A stretch of 64,000 nucleotides of DNA from Arenibacter sp. P308M17 (GTDB lineage Bacteria; Bacteroidota; Bacteroidia; Flavobacteriales; Flavobacteriaceae). The translations under genes were made by a program, and so were the position numbers. The stretch is taken from contig NZ_QVON01000002.1 in NCBI RefSeq assembly GCF_003426735.1, positions 62,001 through 126,000 of the forward strand, written 5' to 3'. The notes beneath the pieces were generated by a model. It did not search any database. It was not told where the DNA came from and was given only the letters and a program-made list of their open reading frames with translations. Shown piece by piece: positions 18,001 to 26,619 of the stretch (positions within the stretch are counted from its first letter, which is position 1; each line of letters starts with the position of its first letter).

Positions 18001-18379
18001 ACCCGTCCCCATTAACATCGGCCATGGTAGTTCCCGTATTCCACAAGCCTTCGGCAAATACGCCTGCCTTTTGGGCAATTTCCTCGAACTTAAAGTTACC
18101 TTTATTTATGTATAACCTACTTCCAACCATGCTCCCGGTAAAATAAAGGTCGGTAAGGCCATCATTATTGATATCGCCTGCACTTACCCCTCCTCCATTA
18201 TATATATAACCATAGGTTAAAATATTAAATTCATCGGTTTCCTTTAAGATAGGTTTAAAAGTGATTCCAGTTTTATTGCTGGGCATCAGGGAGAACATTT
18301 TATTATGATCTACTTGTTGGCAGGAGAGGAATAGGGCAGCTGTGAAAAGAAGGTATATTTTGATATAGGTTTTTTTCAT
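15059..18379 (-). CDS. FG-GAP/VCBS-repeat lipoprotein (CRTAC1/ASPIC-type)
   Basis: A 1106-residue exported protein. The N-terminus has a lipoprotein signal (LLFTAALFLSCQQ, Cys near residue 20). It is built of many FG-GAP/VCBS calcium-binding repeats with DxNxDG-type loops, such as DINNDGLTDLYFTG, DVNGDGYLDIYI, DYDRDGDLDLYVV, DLDNDGDLDLVV and DMDGDGDLDLFVGG. An ASPIC/UnbV-like segment, SKVILNSGENVFMQELMPTRGFQSSVD, lies near residue 520, so the fold is a calcium-stabilised beta-propeller pair. Such proteins accompany SusC/SusD pairs in many Bacteroidota and probably bind extracellular ligands at the cell surface. It precedes the DUF5107-TPR gene by 8 bp and follows susD after a terminator hairpin. 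Confidence 0.9.
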   Translation of the reverse strand: MKKTYIKIYLLFTAALFLSCQQVDHNKMFSLMPSNKTGITFKPILKETDEFNILTYGYIYNGGGVSAGDINNDGLTDLYFTGSMVGSRLYINKGNFKFEEIAQKAGVFAEGLWNTGTTMADVNGDGYLDIYICRSAAKDDFKRKNLLFINNGDLTFTEKAAEYGIDDAGYSTQGAFFDYDRDGDLDLYVVNHSSQEYSSFRQISNNLKKQRNPAYEDRLYRNDNGKFVNVSDDAGLVSNVLGFGLGIAVSDVNNDHWPDIYISNDFKEQDYLYLNNQDGTFTESLEKYIGHTSHFSMGSDVADINNDGYPEIMTLDMLPENNYRIKMVSGPDNYDKNSFLEKSGFYYQSMRNMMHLNNQGQSFSEIGQFSGVSNTDWSWASLFMDLDNDGFKDLFITNGVKRDYTNMDFMNYAVQERITQNKTGVETAITDLLENMPATIEENYTYHNNGDLTFSKVNEEWGLNQKSLSNGAVYADLDNDGDLDLVVNNIDEYPFVYRNNSELHTTNNYLKINFKGEGNNTFGIGSKVILNSGENVFMQELMPTRGFQSSVDFNLIFGLGKATTVDSLKIIWPDGKVQVMMDVNTNQTITLHQKDANIMKNTPDLVIGNTYFSDITLDSLIPYFHLENDYNDFKREQLLPHKLSTQGPKIATADINKDGLEDLFIGGAKGSEGKMFLQTTSGSFVSVNQKIFETDKGSEDIGCLFFDADNDKDMDLYVVSGGNDFNEDSMELQDRLYINDGRGNFSKSTKALPEMILSGSCVQAADMDGDGDLDLFVGGRSVPGKYPTAPRSYILQNNGKGTFTDITFTVNPDLEYPGMVTDALWTDFDNDNGKDLILVGEWMKIRTFKNVGGKLVEVYDNTGLNDSEGWWNSIEQGDFDNDGDTDYIVGNFGRNSQLKTSIAEPVTLYTKDFDNNGSLDPILCSYDMGEEFPVFSKDDLVGQLSVLKAKYINYSDYASAKITDIFSPEALKEATILKAKNFSSSYMENLGKGKFRLVPLPTEIQFSPIYGSFASDVNHDGNMDLILGGNFFGTRVKFGRYDANKGSLLLGDGKGNFKPTSILESGLNIDGEIRDITKIVLADKTEMILFVRNNNNIATYKIRSTQ

Positions 18380-18547
18380 AATAGTTGGAAATTTGGTAAT
18401 AAAAGCGATAAATTTTTGTAATCAAAGTCTGATTGAAATTACCGTTTATAGTAAAGTAAGTTAGTTAATTTTGACGGACAGCACAATATAAATTAATGGG
18501 AATGAATACTTTGTCTAGTTGTATGGATAGGAAGATATCGTTGTTTT

Positions 18548-18583
18548 ATAAAAAAAGCCTGTGATCTTAAAATCACAGGCTTT
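18548..18583 (-). terminator. Terminator after susD
   Basis: A 12-bp perfect stem (AAAGCCTGTGAT paired with ATCACAGGCTTT) with a six-base loop. On the minus strand it is followed by TTTTTTT, so it terminates the susC-susD transcript 26 bp after the susD stop. The VCBS-DUF5107 pair therefore needs read-through or its own promoter. Confidence 0.9.
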
Positions 18584-18608
18584 CTCCTGTTTCTATAAAA
18601 TTAGGATA

Positions 18609-20186
18609 TTAAAAATTTGGTCCGCCGGTATCCCACCATAATCGGGTACCGATTTCATCTGGTCCTCCAAGTTTGGCCGTAGCATCGGCCACTCCAACAG
18701 CATTACCTTCCCTTTCGGCCTGTACAAAGGGCATTCTTCTTAAAATTTCCCCTGGAGGTATTACACCCCAATCCGCATTGCTGCTATTCTGGTACACCGG
18801 AGGTAATTTTGGATAGCCCGTTCTTCTGTGGTCCATCCATGATTCCATTTCATTGGTATAGGCCGCGATCCATTTTTGTGTGATAATTTTCTCCAATTTT
18901 ATCTCGTTACTTGCCCCTTCGTCCCAGGCAACCGTTGTGGTTATTTGGTTAACAAAGTCGTTGACAGCACCTGTTGCAATGGGGTCATTGTAGTCTATTG
19001 GTAAGCTGGTATTGTCCGCTAAATAAGCATCCACACCACCTGCGCCCCACAACTCAAAGGAAGCTCTAACTCCTGCCTCATAGTTGGCCTGTGCATCTCC
19101 GGCACCGGTCCATCCCCGTAATGCCGCCTCAGCCTTCAAGAAGAAAACCTCATCCGCACTCATGACCTTTCTATCGGTAACTTTTGCAGGATCGTTAAAA
19201 TCTTCATTTATATTGGAAAAGGATAATCGGTCATCCTTGGCCACTATTTCCGCTCCGTTTCGGATACCTTTATACGGCCAATCCGGGTGGTCCGTAACCA
19301 GTGTCATATCACTTACGGGCTCAAAATAACTTGCTATTCGGTTGTCTTTATATCCAATTAGAATAGATTCCATTGTAGCACTCATTCTGGTATCTCCCCA
19401 CTCCCATGCAATTACTGCAGGATGGAATTTTGCACCGTAGTTTGAAATCCTGAAATTCTGATCATTGCTTTCTATAAGGCCAACAGGGTCTGCCAAGGCC
19501 TTTTCTCCTTGTAACTTTGCCAAGGCAGGATCAACCTTTGATAAGCGCATGGCCAATTGCAATCGTAAGGAATTGGCATACCTTGCCCATGCGGCTACAT
19601 CTCCTCCATAACTGGCATCAAATTTGGTCAATCCCACGTAATCCGTGTTGGCACTGAAAACTCCAATAATCCTATCCAGATCACTGAAAAACGCATTGTA
19701 AAGGGTTTCTTCACTGTCGTACAATACGTCGCCTGTTGTACCGTAATTGGTGTAAATAATAGGTCCCTGATATAAGGTTACGCGAGACATTGAAATAATT
19801 CTGATAAGATTGGCCCATTCTACAAACATATCATAGCCACCTTCTTGCGCTACTTCTATAACTTGTTTCGCTGGTGCCATTACACTACCGTATTCCCTAC
19901 CCCAATATCCGTTCCAACGAATGTAATAGGTAGTGTTATTTATGCCACCAACAAATGGGGTTGGTGTAGCCAAATGCTGGGAATAGGTAACATTGGTCAA
20001 ATTGTGATCTATTTGGTTACCAAAAATCTGGCCCAGCATTGAAGGGTAAAAGGAACCCACATGATTAAAATCCTGCTGTAAGGATTCTCCCGTAATCTGG
20101 TAGGGATTCGTATTGGTTTCCTCAAAGTTGTCGGTACATCCGCCGAGGGCAAAGACCGCTGAAATTATAAATAAGAACTTTTTCAT
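18609..20186 (-). CDS. SusD/RagB-family outer-membrane lipoprotein (SusD-like_2)
   Basis: A 525-residue SusD-like nutrient-binding lipoprotein. The lipobox is FALGGC, with Cys near residue 17. The NTNPYQITGE segment after it, the helical TPR core (residues about 85-260) and the C-terminal LEKIITQKWIAAYTNEMESWMDHRRTGYPKLP motif near residue 430 are typical of the SusD-like_2 branch. It caps the SusC channel at the cell surface and captures oligosaccharide or peptide ligands. It starts 10 bp after the susC stop, so it is translated from the same transcript. Confidence 0.95.
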   Translation of the reverse strand: MKKFLFIISAVFALGGCTDNFEETNTNPYQITGESLQQDFNHVGSFYPSMLGQIFGNQIDHNLTNVTYSQHLATPTPFVGGINNTTYYIRWNGYWGREYGSVMAPAKQVIEVAQEGGYDMFVEWANLIRIISMSRVTLYQGPIIYTNYGTTGDVLYDSEETLYNAFFSDLDRIIGVFSANTDYVGLTKFDASYGGDVAAWARYANSLRLQLAMRLSKVDPALAKLQGEKALADPVGLIESNDQNFRISNYGAKFHPAVIAWEWGDTRMSATMESILIGYKDNRIASYFEPVSDMTLVTDHPDWPYKGIRNGAEIVAKDDRLSFSNINEDFNDPAKVTDRKVMSADEVFFLKAEAALRGWTGAGDAQANYEAGVRASFELWGAGGVDAYLADNTSLPIDYNDPIATGAVNDFVNQITTTVAWDEGASNEIKLEKIITQKWIAAYTNEMESWMDHRRTGYPKLPPVYQNSSNADWGVIPPGEILRRMPFVQAEREGNAVGVADATAKLGGPDEIGTRLWWDTGGPNF

Positions 20187-20196
20187 ATTATTTTTT

Positions 20197-23100
20197 TTAA
20201 AAAGTTAGCTTAAGATTGAACCCATAAGTTCCTGTGGAGGGTAGATTAAAGTTGTCCAAACCTTGTGCTTGTTGATTGGTACTCATAGCCAATTCAGGAT
20301 CGAAAGGGGCTTCCTTATGGAAAAAGAAAAGGTTATTGCCAATAAACGATATAGAGGCCGCTGATATAGGAAGTCCCAATTTGGAAACATCAAAATCATA
20401 ACCCAATGAAAGTTGGGCCATTCTTATATTGGTCCGGTCATATACATAGGCTTCACCAACTCCGTTCCTATCTCCTAAAGCCCTATACCATGTTTCTGGG
20501 TCCACCGAGGTAATGGGCGTTCCAGAAGTTTGGTCTACCCCATTGACCGCTACACTGCCGGCATCACGGGCATCCGCTGTTCTTAGGGAAACCCCGGCTC
20601 CGTCTAGCATGGACTCTGTCTGACTGAATACCTTTCCTCCAAATTTAGCATTGATCAACATTCCGAAATTAAAACGTTTAAAGGATATATTGTTGTTCCA
20701 TCCTAGGCTGAACTTGGGATCCAGGTTACCTATTTTTTCAAAAGTTGCGGTTCTTAAGGGCCTACCTGCATCAAACAAGATGCGCCCTTGGTCATCCCTT
20801 AAAAATTTAAGCACATACAAGTCGTTAAAGGCACCACCCTCTACCAATTTTGATTGATATCCTTCTGAGGAACCAAGATTTATTTCCTTTTCGTCATTTG
20901 GACCAATGTCCACAATTTTATTGACGTTTCTGGCCAGGTTGAATGCCGTGGTCCATTGAAGGTCTTCCCCTCTAATAGGAGTGCCACTAAGGGTAAGTTC
21001 AATACCTTTATTGGTAATTTCTCCTGCATTGATATATTCCGTCGTATATCCACCTTCACCAGATACCGTGGGTACATCGATAAACTGATCTGTACTGGAA
21101 ATGCTATAATAGGTAAAATCAAATCCCAATCTATTATCGAAGAACCTCCAATCCGCACCAAACTCCGTACTGGTTATGATTTCGGGTTTGGCATCAAAAA
21201 ATGGCTTTACCGTATTTCTTACAACACCGCCACTTGCGTTGATAGAGTTTTGTGGATTTATTCTGTTGAAAGGCACTTCATTGCCCACTTGTGTATAGGA
21301 AGCCCTAAACTTACCAAAACTTATTGCTTCCGGCATAGTAAACATTTCACTTACTATGGCCGTAACGCCCACTGAAGGATAAAAATAGGAATCGTTACCG
21401 GTCAATGCCAGGGTAGAGGCCCAGTCGTTTCTACCGGACAGATCTAGGAAAAGCATCTCCTTATAACCTAATTGTGCATTTAAAAAGGCTCCTTGTTTAA
21501 TTACTTCACCATTTGTGATCGATCTTACCTGTACATTGGTAGGAAGGTTTTGAAAGTTGAATTCGTTGGCGTAGAGCAAGCCTACAGTGCCGGTACCTAC
21601 TTCTACACCAATACCATATTTGGTCTTTTGGTGACTGGCACCCAAAACAGCGTTCAAACTAAAATTGTCGCCTAAATTGGTATCATAGGTCAATATGGCA
21701 TCGGTATAAGCCAATTCGTCATCATATTTCCTATAATCCCAAGCTCCATTAGGGTGCACATTGGTAGAGTTGGAAGTAGCTGCGTGTTGCTGCTCGAACT
21801 GCTTGATGGCATAATCATAGTTTCCCCTGACCTGGAATTTAAGATTATCCATAATATCATAGGAAATGTTCAAGCTTCCAATAACCCTTTTGGAGTCATC
21901 CCTTCTGGGTTCACGATTAATGATCCAATAGGGATTGGATTGGTGGTGATCCGAAACAAACCAATTTTGAACCATCATGTTACGATCGGTATTGAATATT
22001 TCAAAGTTATTTTTGAAATCGTAGAAATCGCGCTGTCTTGGAAACATATAGAGTCCCGTTAGCGGGTTTAGGTAGTACCCTGCAGGAAGCCTATTTTTTG
22101 TTTTTTCGGAAGATAGAATAACGTTCGAGGTTACAGTAACCTTATCGTTAAACATTTTTGTGGATTGCTTAAAAGTAAAATTGTGCTTGGTATAGTCATT
22201 ATCCGGAGTAATTCCAGAGGCACTTATATTACCATAAGAAAAATAGGCCTGAGTCTTGTCATTTCCCCCACTTACTGTAACGGAATTATTAAAGTTATGG
22301 CCAGTCTGAAAGAAATTTTCGACATACTCATCGTTGTAATCGCCAGGGGTGGTTGACCAGCTTTCCTTGGCATTGCCATTGGCCCCGTACTTGTACTGAA
22401 GGTCTGGGAGATCCAAATAATGTTCGAAGGTATATCCAGAATTCACGCTAACGGTCGTTTTACCGGCCGTACCCTGTTTGGTCGTTATTACAACGACCCC
22501 GTTCGCTCCTTGGCTACCATAAAGTACGGCAGCGTTAGAGCCTCTAAGGATACTGATACTTTCAATATCGTCAGGGTTAATGGCAGAAAGTCCGTCCCCT
22601 GCATCCGTTCCGCCCCACATACCAGGCTGTCCTCCCCTGTTGTTGGCCATTGGAATACCGTCAATCACAAATAAAGGTGAGCTGTCCCCACTTAATGATT
22701 TATTTCCCCGTAAAACTATCCTAGTGGAACCACCTGCCCCCGAAGAGCTCTTTTTGATTTCAACACCGGCAGCCTTACCCGAAATACTGTTCATAAAATT
22801 GGGATCCCTGGTTTTTACAAGTTCATCGGCCCTCACGGTTTGCTGTGCATAGGTCAATGTTTTTTCTTCCCTCTTAATACCCAAAGCCGTTACAACAACT
22901 TCCCCCAATTGTTCAGCATCCTCTTGAAGGGATACATTAATGGTGTTGGATGCACCTACGGTAACGGATTGTGTCTTCATTCCAAGAAATGAAAATACCA
23001 ACACATTTCCGCTTTCGGCTTCAATGGAATAATTTCCATCAAAATCGGTTTGGGATCCAGTCGTGGTTCCCTGTACAAGTACGTTTACACCTGGTAGAGG

Positions 23101-23208
23101 GGAACCGTCCGTAGCATCGGTGACCGTACCAGTCACCGTTTTGCTTTGTGCCAGTAACGGATAGGCTCCGAACACCAGTACAAAAAATAATAGCAATTTT
23201 TTGACCAT
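20197..23208 (-). CDS. SusC/RagA-family TonB-dependent outer-membrane transporter
   Basis: A 1003-residue TonB-dependent receptor with signal peptide (residues 1-20, cut after LLAQ). A CarboxypepD_reg-like beta-sandwich follows at residues about 22-105 (VTGTVTDATDGSPLPGVNVLVQG), then the SusC box EVVVTALGIKRE near residue 103, the plug with GNKSLSGDSSPLFVIDGIP near residue 170 and NPDDIESISILRGSNAAVLYGSQGANGVV, then the beta-barrel ending in an aromatic strand (FNLKLTF). It imports the ligand captured by SusD using TonB energy. It is the first gene of the locus; a palindromic operator lies about 100 bp upstream. The short length for SusC (about 1000) matches the SusD-like_2 subgroup. Confidence 0.97.
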   Translation of the reverse strand: MVKKLLLFFVLVFGAYPLLAQSKTVTGTVTDATDGSPLPGVNVLVQGTTTGSQTDFDGNYSIEAESGNVLVFSFLGMKTQSVTVGASNTINVSLQEDAEQLGEVVVTALGIKREEKTLTYAQQTVRADELVKTRDPNFMNSISGKAAGVEIKKSSSGAGGSTRIVLRGNKSLSGDSSPLFVIDGIPMANNRGGQPGMWGGTDAGDGLSAINPDDIESISILRGSNAAVLYGSQGANGVVVITTKQGTAGKTTVSVNSGYTFEHYLDLPDLQYKYGANGNAKESWSTTPGDYNDEYVENFFQTGHNFNNSVTVSGGNDKTQAYFSYGNISASGITPDNDYTKHNFTFKQSTKMFNDKVTVTSNVILSSEKTKNRLPAGYYLNPLTGLYMFPRQRDFYDFKNNFEIFNTDRNMMVQNWFVSDHHQSNPYWIINREPRRDDSKRVIGSLNISYDIMDNLKFQVRGNYDYAIKQFEQQHAATSNSTNVHPNGAWDYRKYDDELAYTDAILTYDTNLGDNFSLNAVLGASHQKTKYGIGVEVGTGTVGLLYANEFNFQNLPTNVQVRSITNGEVIKQGAFLNAQLGYKEMLFLDLSGRNDWASTLALTGNDSYFYPSVGVTAIVSEMFTMPEAISFGKFRASYTQVGNEVPFNRINPQNSINASGGVVRNTVKPFFDAKPEIITSTEFGADWRFFDNRLGFDFTYYSISSTDQFIDVPTVSGEGGYTTEYINAGEITNKGIELTLSGTPIRGEDLQWTTAFNLARNVNKIVDIGPNDEKEINLGSSEGYQSKLVEGGAFNDLYVLKFLRDDQGRILFDAGRPLRTATFEKIGNLDPKFSLGWNNNISFKRFNFGMLINAKFGGKVFSQTESMLDGAGVSLRTADARDAGSVAVNGVDQTSGTPITSVDPETWYRALGDRNGVGEAYVYDRTNIRMAQLSLGYDFDVSKLGLPISAASISFIGNNLFFFHKEAPFDPELAMSTNQQAQGLDNFNLPSTGTYGFNLKLTF

Positions 23209-23287
23209 AATAAAGTTGTTTGAGTTAATAAAAAGTTGTTTGTTAATATTAAGTTAATAGTGAAATTAAACTTTTTTTTTAATAAAA

Positions 23288-23295
23288 CAAATAGT
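23288..23295 (-). promoter_or_regulatory. Probable -7 region of the susC promoter
   Basis: On the minus strand ACTATTTG retains TTTG of the TAnnTTTG consensus but not the leading TA. At 19 bp upstream, the -33 position falls at 23315-23318, inside the palindromic operator. Predicted leader about 70 nt. Confidence 0.35.
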
Positions 23296-23304
23296 ATAGC
23301 CAAA

Positions 23305-23322
23305 AATGTGTTCGAACACATT
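23305..23322. promoter_or_regulatory. Candidate LacI-family operator AATGTGTTCGAACACATT
   Basis: A perfect 18-bp palindrome with a central CG, as expected for LacI-family operators. It lies in the 173-bp gap between lacI-type gene and susC, overlapping the predicted spacer and -33 region of susC. Binding there would block RNA polymerase. I see no second copy in front of the VCBS gene or the symporter. Confidence 0.7.
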
Positions 23323-23381
23323 AAATAAAACCTTAATATTTTTAAGGTCGATGCTATGATGTATGCTTTTTTGCTACCTAA

Positions 23382-24422
23382 TTAAAGATAATAATGTACG
23401 TTTTCTGTGGTTATTATATCTATGGGGAGGAATTCCTGGGGGGGGAAGGGCTTGCCGAAAAGAAAATGTTCAGCCAAATGGCTTACACTGAGATAGGCTT
23501 GCCTTTTGGGCTTCTGATGAATTAAAAAGTTAATTTTACCTTCCCGTAAAAATGTAATATTTTCTGCTAAAAGGTCATAACCAATAATTATCGCATCCTT
23601 CTTATTGAGCTCTAGGAGAGCCTCCACCAGCATATGCGCCTTTGAATTGGTAACAAAAAAGGCGGAAATTTTTGGATTGTTTTCAAGAAATTGGGAAACA
23701 TCGGTGGCAAAGCCTTTTTTCTCTGTTGAATTAAATTTCTTTGATGTTATGGTAAGCTTACTGTCCGGTCTTGCCATAAAATAATCCTTGAACCCACTTT
23801 CTTTAACCTTCATGTGGGGTTCCCTGTTGATATGGATAATCGCAATATGGTCATTTCTATCAATTAATTTATCCATTAAGCTAGCGGCCACCCTACCACT
23901 TTGGTTTAGGTCCTGTCCTATAAATAGATGCCTGTCCATGGAATCCAATAGATTGTTGATGATGGCCGACATAATATGATGCTCACAACAACTTTTTAAA
24001 AGCGCTTGGGATTCCTTTCTATAAATGGGTGCCGTTAAAAGGGCATCCGGTTTTGAGGCTACAATTTTTTGGGATTGTTCCGAAAAGGATATTCTATTGT
24101 TCGGATTATAAAAATGCTTGGTAACAAGTATTCCAAAAGAAGCAAACTCATTAGCGGCCTCAATAACTCCTTCATTTACGGGAATCCAATAGGGATCCAG
24201 CTTTGGGTCGGGAAGCAAGGCGTCTATTCTATAGATTTTATTTCTTTTAAGGTTCCTGGCAATGGGATTGGGCCTATAGTCTATTTCCTTAAGTACTTTG
24301 TCTACCTTTTCAAATGCAATTTTGGAAACCTTGCCGCGATTGTGCAGGACCCTGTCTACTGTTCCTTTGGAAACACCTGCCATTTGGGCAATGTCCTTTA
24401 TGGTATATTTTTCCTTAATCAT
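23382..24422 (-). CDS. LacI-family transcriptional regulator
   Basis: A 346-residue regulator. Residues 6-50 are the LacI HTH and hinge (YTIKDIAQMAGVSKGTVDRVLHN, then KVLKEIDYRPNPIARNLKR). Residues about 60-340 form a periplasmic-binding-protein-like ligand domain (ASKPDALLTAPI, AIIIGYDLLAENI). It is the local regulator of the SusC/SusD locus and probably binds the 18-bp palindrome between itself and susC, releasing on a sugar ligand. The TVDRVLHNRG recognition helix belongs to the subgroup often found beside Bacteroidota sugar loci. Confidence 0.95.
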   Translation of the reverse strand: MIKEKYTIKDIAQMAGVSKGTVDRVLHNRGKVSKIAFEKVDKVLKEIDYRPNPIARNLKRNKIYRIDALLPDPKLDPYWIPVNEGVIEAANEFASFGILVTKHFYNPNNRISFSEQSQKIVASKPDALLTAPIYRKESQALLKSCCEHHIMSAIINNLLDSMDRHLFIGQDLNQSGRVAASLMDKLIDRNDHIAIIHINREPHMKVKESGFKDYFMARPDSKLTITSKKFNSTEKKGFATDVSQFLENNPKISAFFVTNSKAHMLVEALLELNKKDAIIIGYDLLAENITFLREGKINFLIHQKPKRQAYLSVSHLAEHFLFGKPFPPQEFLPIDIITTENVHYYL

Positions 24423-24604
24423 TGGTAGTAAAAGATATGGGAACAGAATATTTTTGGCATATAAAGCAAATATTAACAGTTTGCTAACCTTAAATATAGA
24501 AATAATCCTTATAAATTATCTAAAATTTTCGTTGTCACGATTATTTTATGAATAGATCAACTATGGAACATTGTTTATTGGTCTCAGGTGGAAGCCGGTC
24601 ATTG
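24423..24604. other. Upstream region of the lacI-type gene
   Basis: First part of the 489-bp gap between the regulator and the symporter gene. It is AT-rich and probably contains the regulator's promoter, but no consensus element is clear. The remainder of the gap is a dispersed repeat (24605-24857). Confidence 0.4.
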
Positions 24605-24857
24605 TCCATAGATACTCCATAGATAGTCCATAGTTAGTCCATAGTTAGTCCATGAATGGGCCGTATATGAAAATAGGCTAGGTCCACCCCTTTTTGGCGC
24701 GCTAAAATAGCTCCGTTTCAAGGCACTTTTTACCTTTCTTGGACAGCAAAATACCCTCCGGGAACCCTTGCGGAAAACGAAGCCAAAATGCAGTGTCTTT
24801 ATTAAGCTATTTTTTACATAGGAATATTTGCGTAAACACAACAATTGTTACTGATCC
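24605..24857 (-). repeat. Dispersed repeat family C, copy 1 (with 11-bp tandem array)
   Basis: A 253-bp noncoding repeat. Its minus strand aligns without gaps to 42694-42935 over about 197 bases at roughly 88% identity (counted by eye), then both end in an 11-bp tandem array. Here the array has five units (24605-24659), TCCATAGATAC, TCCATAGATAG, TCCATAGTTAG twice and a degenerate TCCATGAATGG. The other copy has four units, which accounts exactly for the 11-bp length difference. The open frame crossing it is not conserved to its end in the other copy. Confidence 0.85.
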
Positions 24858-24911
24858 TGGATATCTTGCAGGCCGGTTGTGTATTGATACCATTAAAAAT
24901 GAAGAAAATTA

Positions 24912-26618
24912 TTATGTCTTTATGGGCGGATTTTTAAGTAATCTATCAAAACCTTCCAATAGGGTCGCCAATAATATTATCAAACAACATCCGAAGGCAT
25001 TTAACCATAAATAGGACATCCACTCATAACTCCAACCAATAATAACGATACACTGTGTGATTAAGGCGGCAACAAAAACGGCATTTCCCTTTATGAATTT
25101 AAAAAAGAAGGCGATCAAAAAGATACCCAGAACGTTCCCATAAAAGATAGACCCTATAATATTAACCAATTGTATGAGGTTGTCAAAAAGGTTGGCTACA
25201 CATGCAATTGCAATGGCTATAGCCCCCCACATTAGGGTAAACCATTTTGAGGCCTTTACATAATGCTCCTGTGTAAATTCCCCTTTTTTATTACGTTTAT
25301 ACAAATCCAGGGACGTAACCGTGCCCAGCGCATTTAATTCGGAAGCGGTAGAGGACATGGCAGCCGAAAGGATCACGGCCAATAAAAGACCAATTAATCC
25401 TTTGGGCAGGAAATTTAAAATAAAATGAATAAATACATAATCCTTATCATTGGTCTCAACACTGTCATTGGCCAAAGAAATTAGTGCTTGGGCGGCCATT
25501 CTATTTTCCTTATCCTTCTTGTTTATGTTTACAATATGTTGTTTGGCATCTTCAATGGCACTGTATTCCTTAAGATCAAGGGCACCGGAAAATTTATTTT
25601 GGGCCATTCTTTTTTCGCTCTCCAAAACCAAATGTTCCTCTTCCAATAACTTATAATCCTCCGAATAGGAAGATTCCATTATGGCATTGGTAGCGGCCGG
25701 ATTGAAGTTTAAGGGAGAATGGTTGAACTGAAAAAAAATAAAAACCATTATACCCACCAATAATATAAAGAACTGCATGGGTATCTTTAGCAATCCATTA
25801 AAAATGAGTCCAAGCTGACTTTCCCTTACCGTTTTGCCGGAAAGATATCTTTGTACCTGACTTTGGTCCGTTCCAAAATAGGCCAATGCAAGAAAAAGTC
25901 CACCTGTTATTCCACTCCAAAAGGTATATCTACTAGTGGTATTGACACTAAAGTCTAAAATATTCAATTTATCGCTGGCCCCGGCAATCTTCAATGCCTT
26001 GCTAAAAGTAATGTCCTCAGGTAAATATCCAAGTATAAAAAAGAAGGCGATGAACATCCCTGTCATTATAATAAACATCTGTTGTTTATGGGTAACGCTT
26101 ACCGCTCTGGTACCTCCAGAAACGGTGTAAATTATTACAAGAATGCCTATTAAAATATTTAAGGTTCTTAAATCCCATCCCAACACTGCCGAAAGAATGA
26201 TGGAAGGGGCAAATATGGTAATACCGGCGGCAAGGCCCCGTTGAATTAAAAATAATAATGCCGCCAAGGTCCTTGTTTTTAGGTCAAAACGATTTTCTAA
26301 AAATTCATAGGCGGTATATACATTGAGCCGATGATAAATGGGAACAAAAACAATACATATGATAATCATGGCCAAAGGCAGGCCAAAATAAAACTGAACA
26401 AACCCCATTCCATCATGAAAGGCTTGTCCGGGAGTGGATAGGAATGTTATGGCACTGGCCTGTGTTGCCATAACCGAGAGACCAATGGTCCACCACTTGG
26501 CATCGTGACCGCCCAGGACATAGTCCGTTACATTTTTACTTCCCTTTGTTCTCCAGACACCATATCCAACAATGAAAACAAGGGTTCCGACAAGTATGAT
26601 CCAATCTATTGCAGCCAT
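24912..26618 (-). CDS. Sodium:solute symporter (SSS family)
   Basis: A 568-residue transporter of the SSS/SLC5 family with about 13 membrane helices. Hallmarks are GYGVWRTKGSKNVTDYVLGG near residue 19, the WWTIGLSVMATQASAITFLSTPG helix containing the sodium-site region, and GLLLAVILSAAMSSTASELNALGTVTSLDLY near residue 418. A hydrophilic, coiled-coil-like insertion of about 90 residues (near 320-400) separates two helices, common in flavobacterial members. It probably imports a monosaccharide or sugar acid released from the ligand taken up by SusC. The preceding 41-codon gene ends one base upstream. It lies upstream of the lacI-type gene on the same strand. Confidence 0.94.
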   Translation of the reverse strand: MAAIDWIILVGTLVFIVGYGVWRTKGSKNVTDYVLGGHDAKWWTIGLSVMATQASAITFLSTPGQAFHDGMGFVQFYFGLPLAMIIICIVFVPIYHRLNVYTAYEFLENRFDLKTRTLAALLFLIQRGLAAGITIFAPSIILSAVLGWDLRTLNILIGILVIIYTVSGGTRAVSVTHKQQMFIIMTGMFIAFFFILGYLPEDITFSKALKIAGASDKLNILDFSVNTTSRYTFWSGITGGLFLALAYFGTDQSQVQRYLSGKTVRESQLGLIFNGLLKIPMQFFILLVGIMVFIFFQFNHSPLNFNPAATNAIMESSYSEDYKLLEEEHLVLESEKRMAQNKFSGALDLKEYSAIEDAKQHIVNINKKDKENRMAAQALISLANDSVETNDKDYVFIHFILNFLPKGLIGLLLAVILSAAMSSTASELNALGTVTSLDLYKRNKKGEFTQEHYVKASKWFTLMWGAIAIAIACVANLFDNLIQLVNIIGSIFYGNVLGIFLIAFFFKFIKGNAVFVAALITQCIVIIGWSYEWMSYLWLNAFGCCLIILLATLLEGFDRLLKNPPIKT

Positions 26619-26619
26619 T

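Noticed and set aside
24599..24844. An 81-codon frame resembling one at the second copy of the 250-bp repeat
   Set aside because: The two copies are about 88% identical in DNA, so similar peptides are expected without selection. The frame at the second copy ends early and starts inside the tRNA, so it is noncoding.
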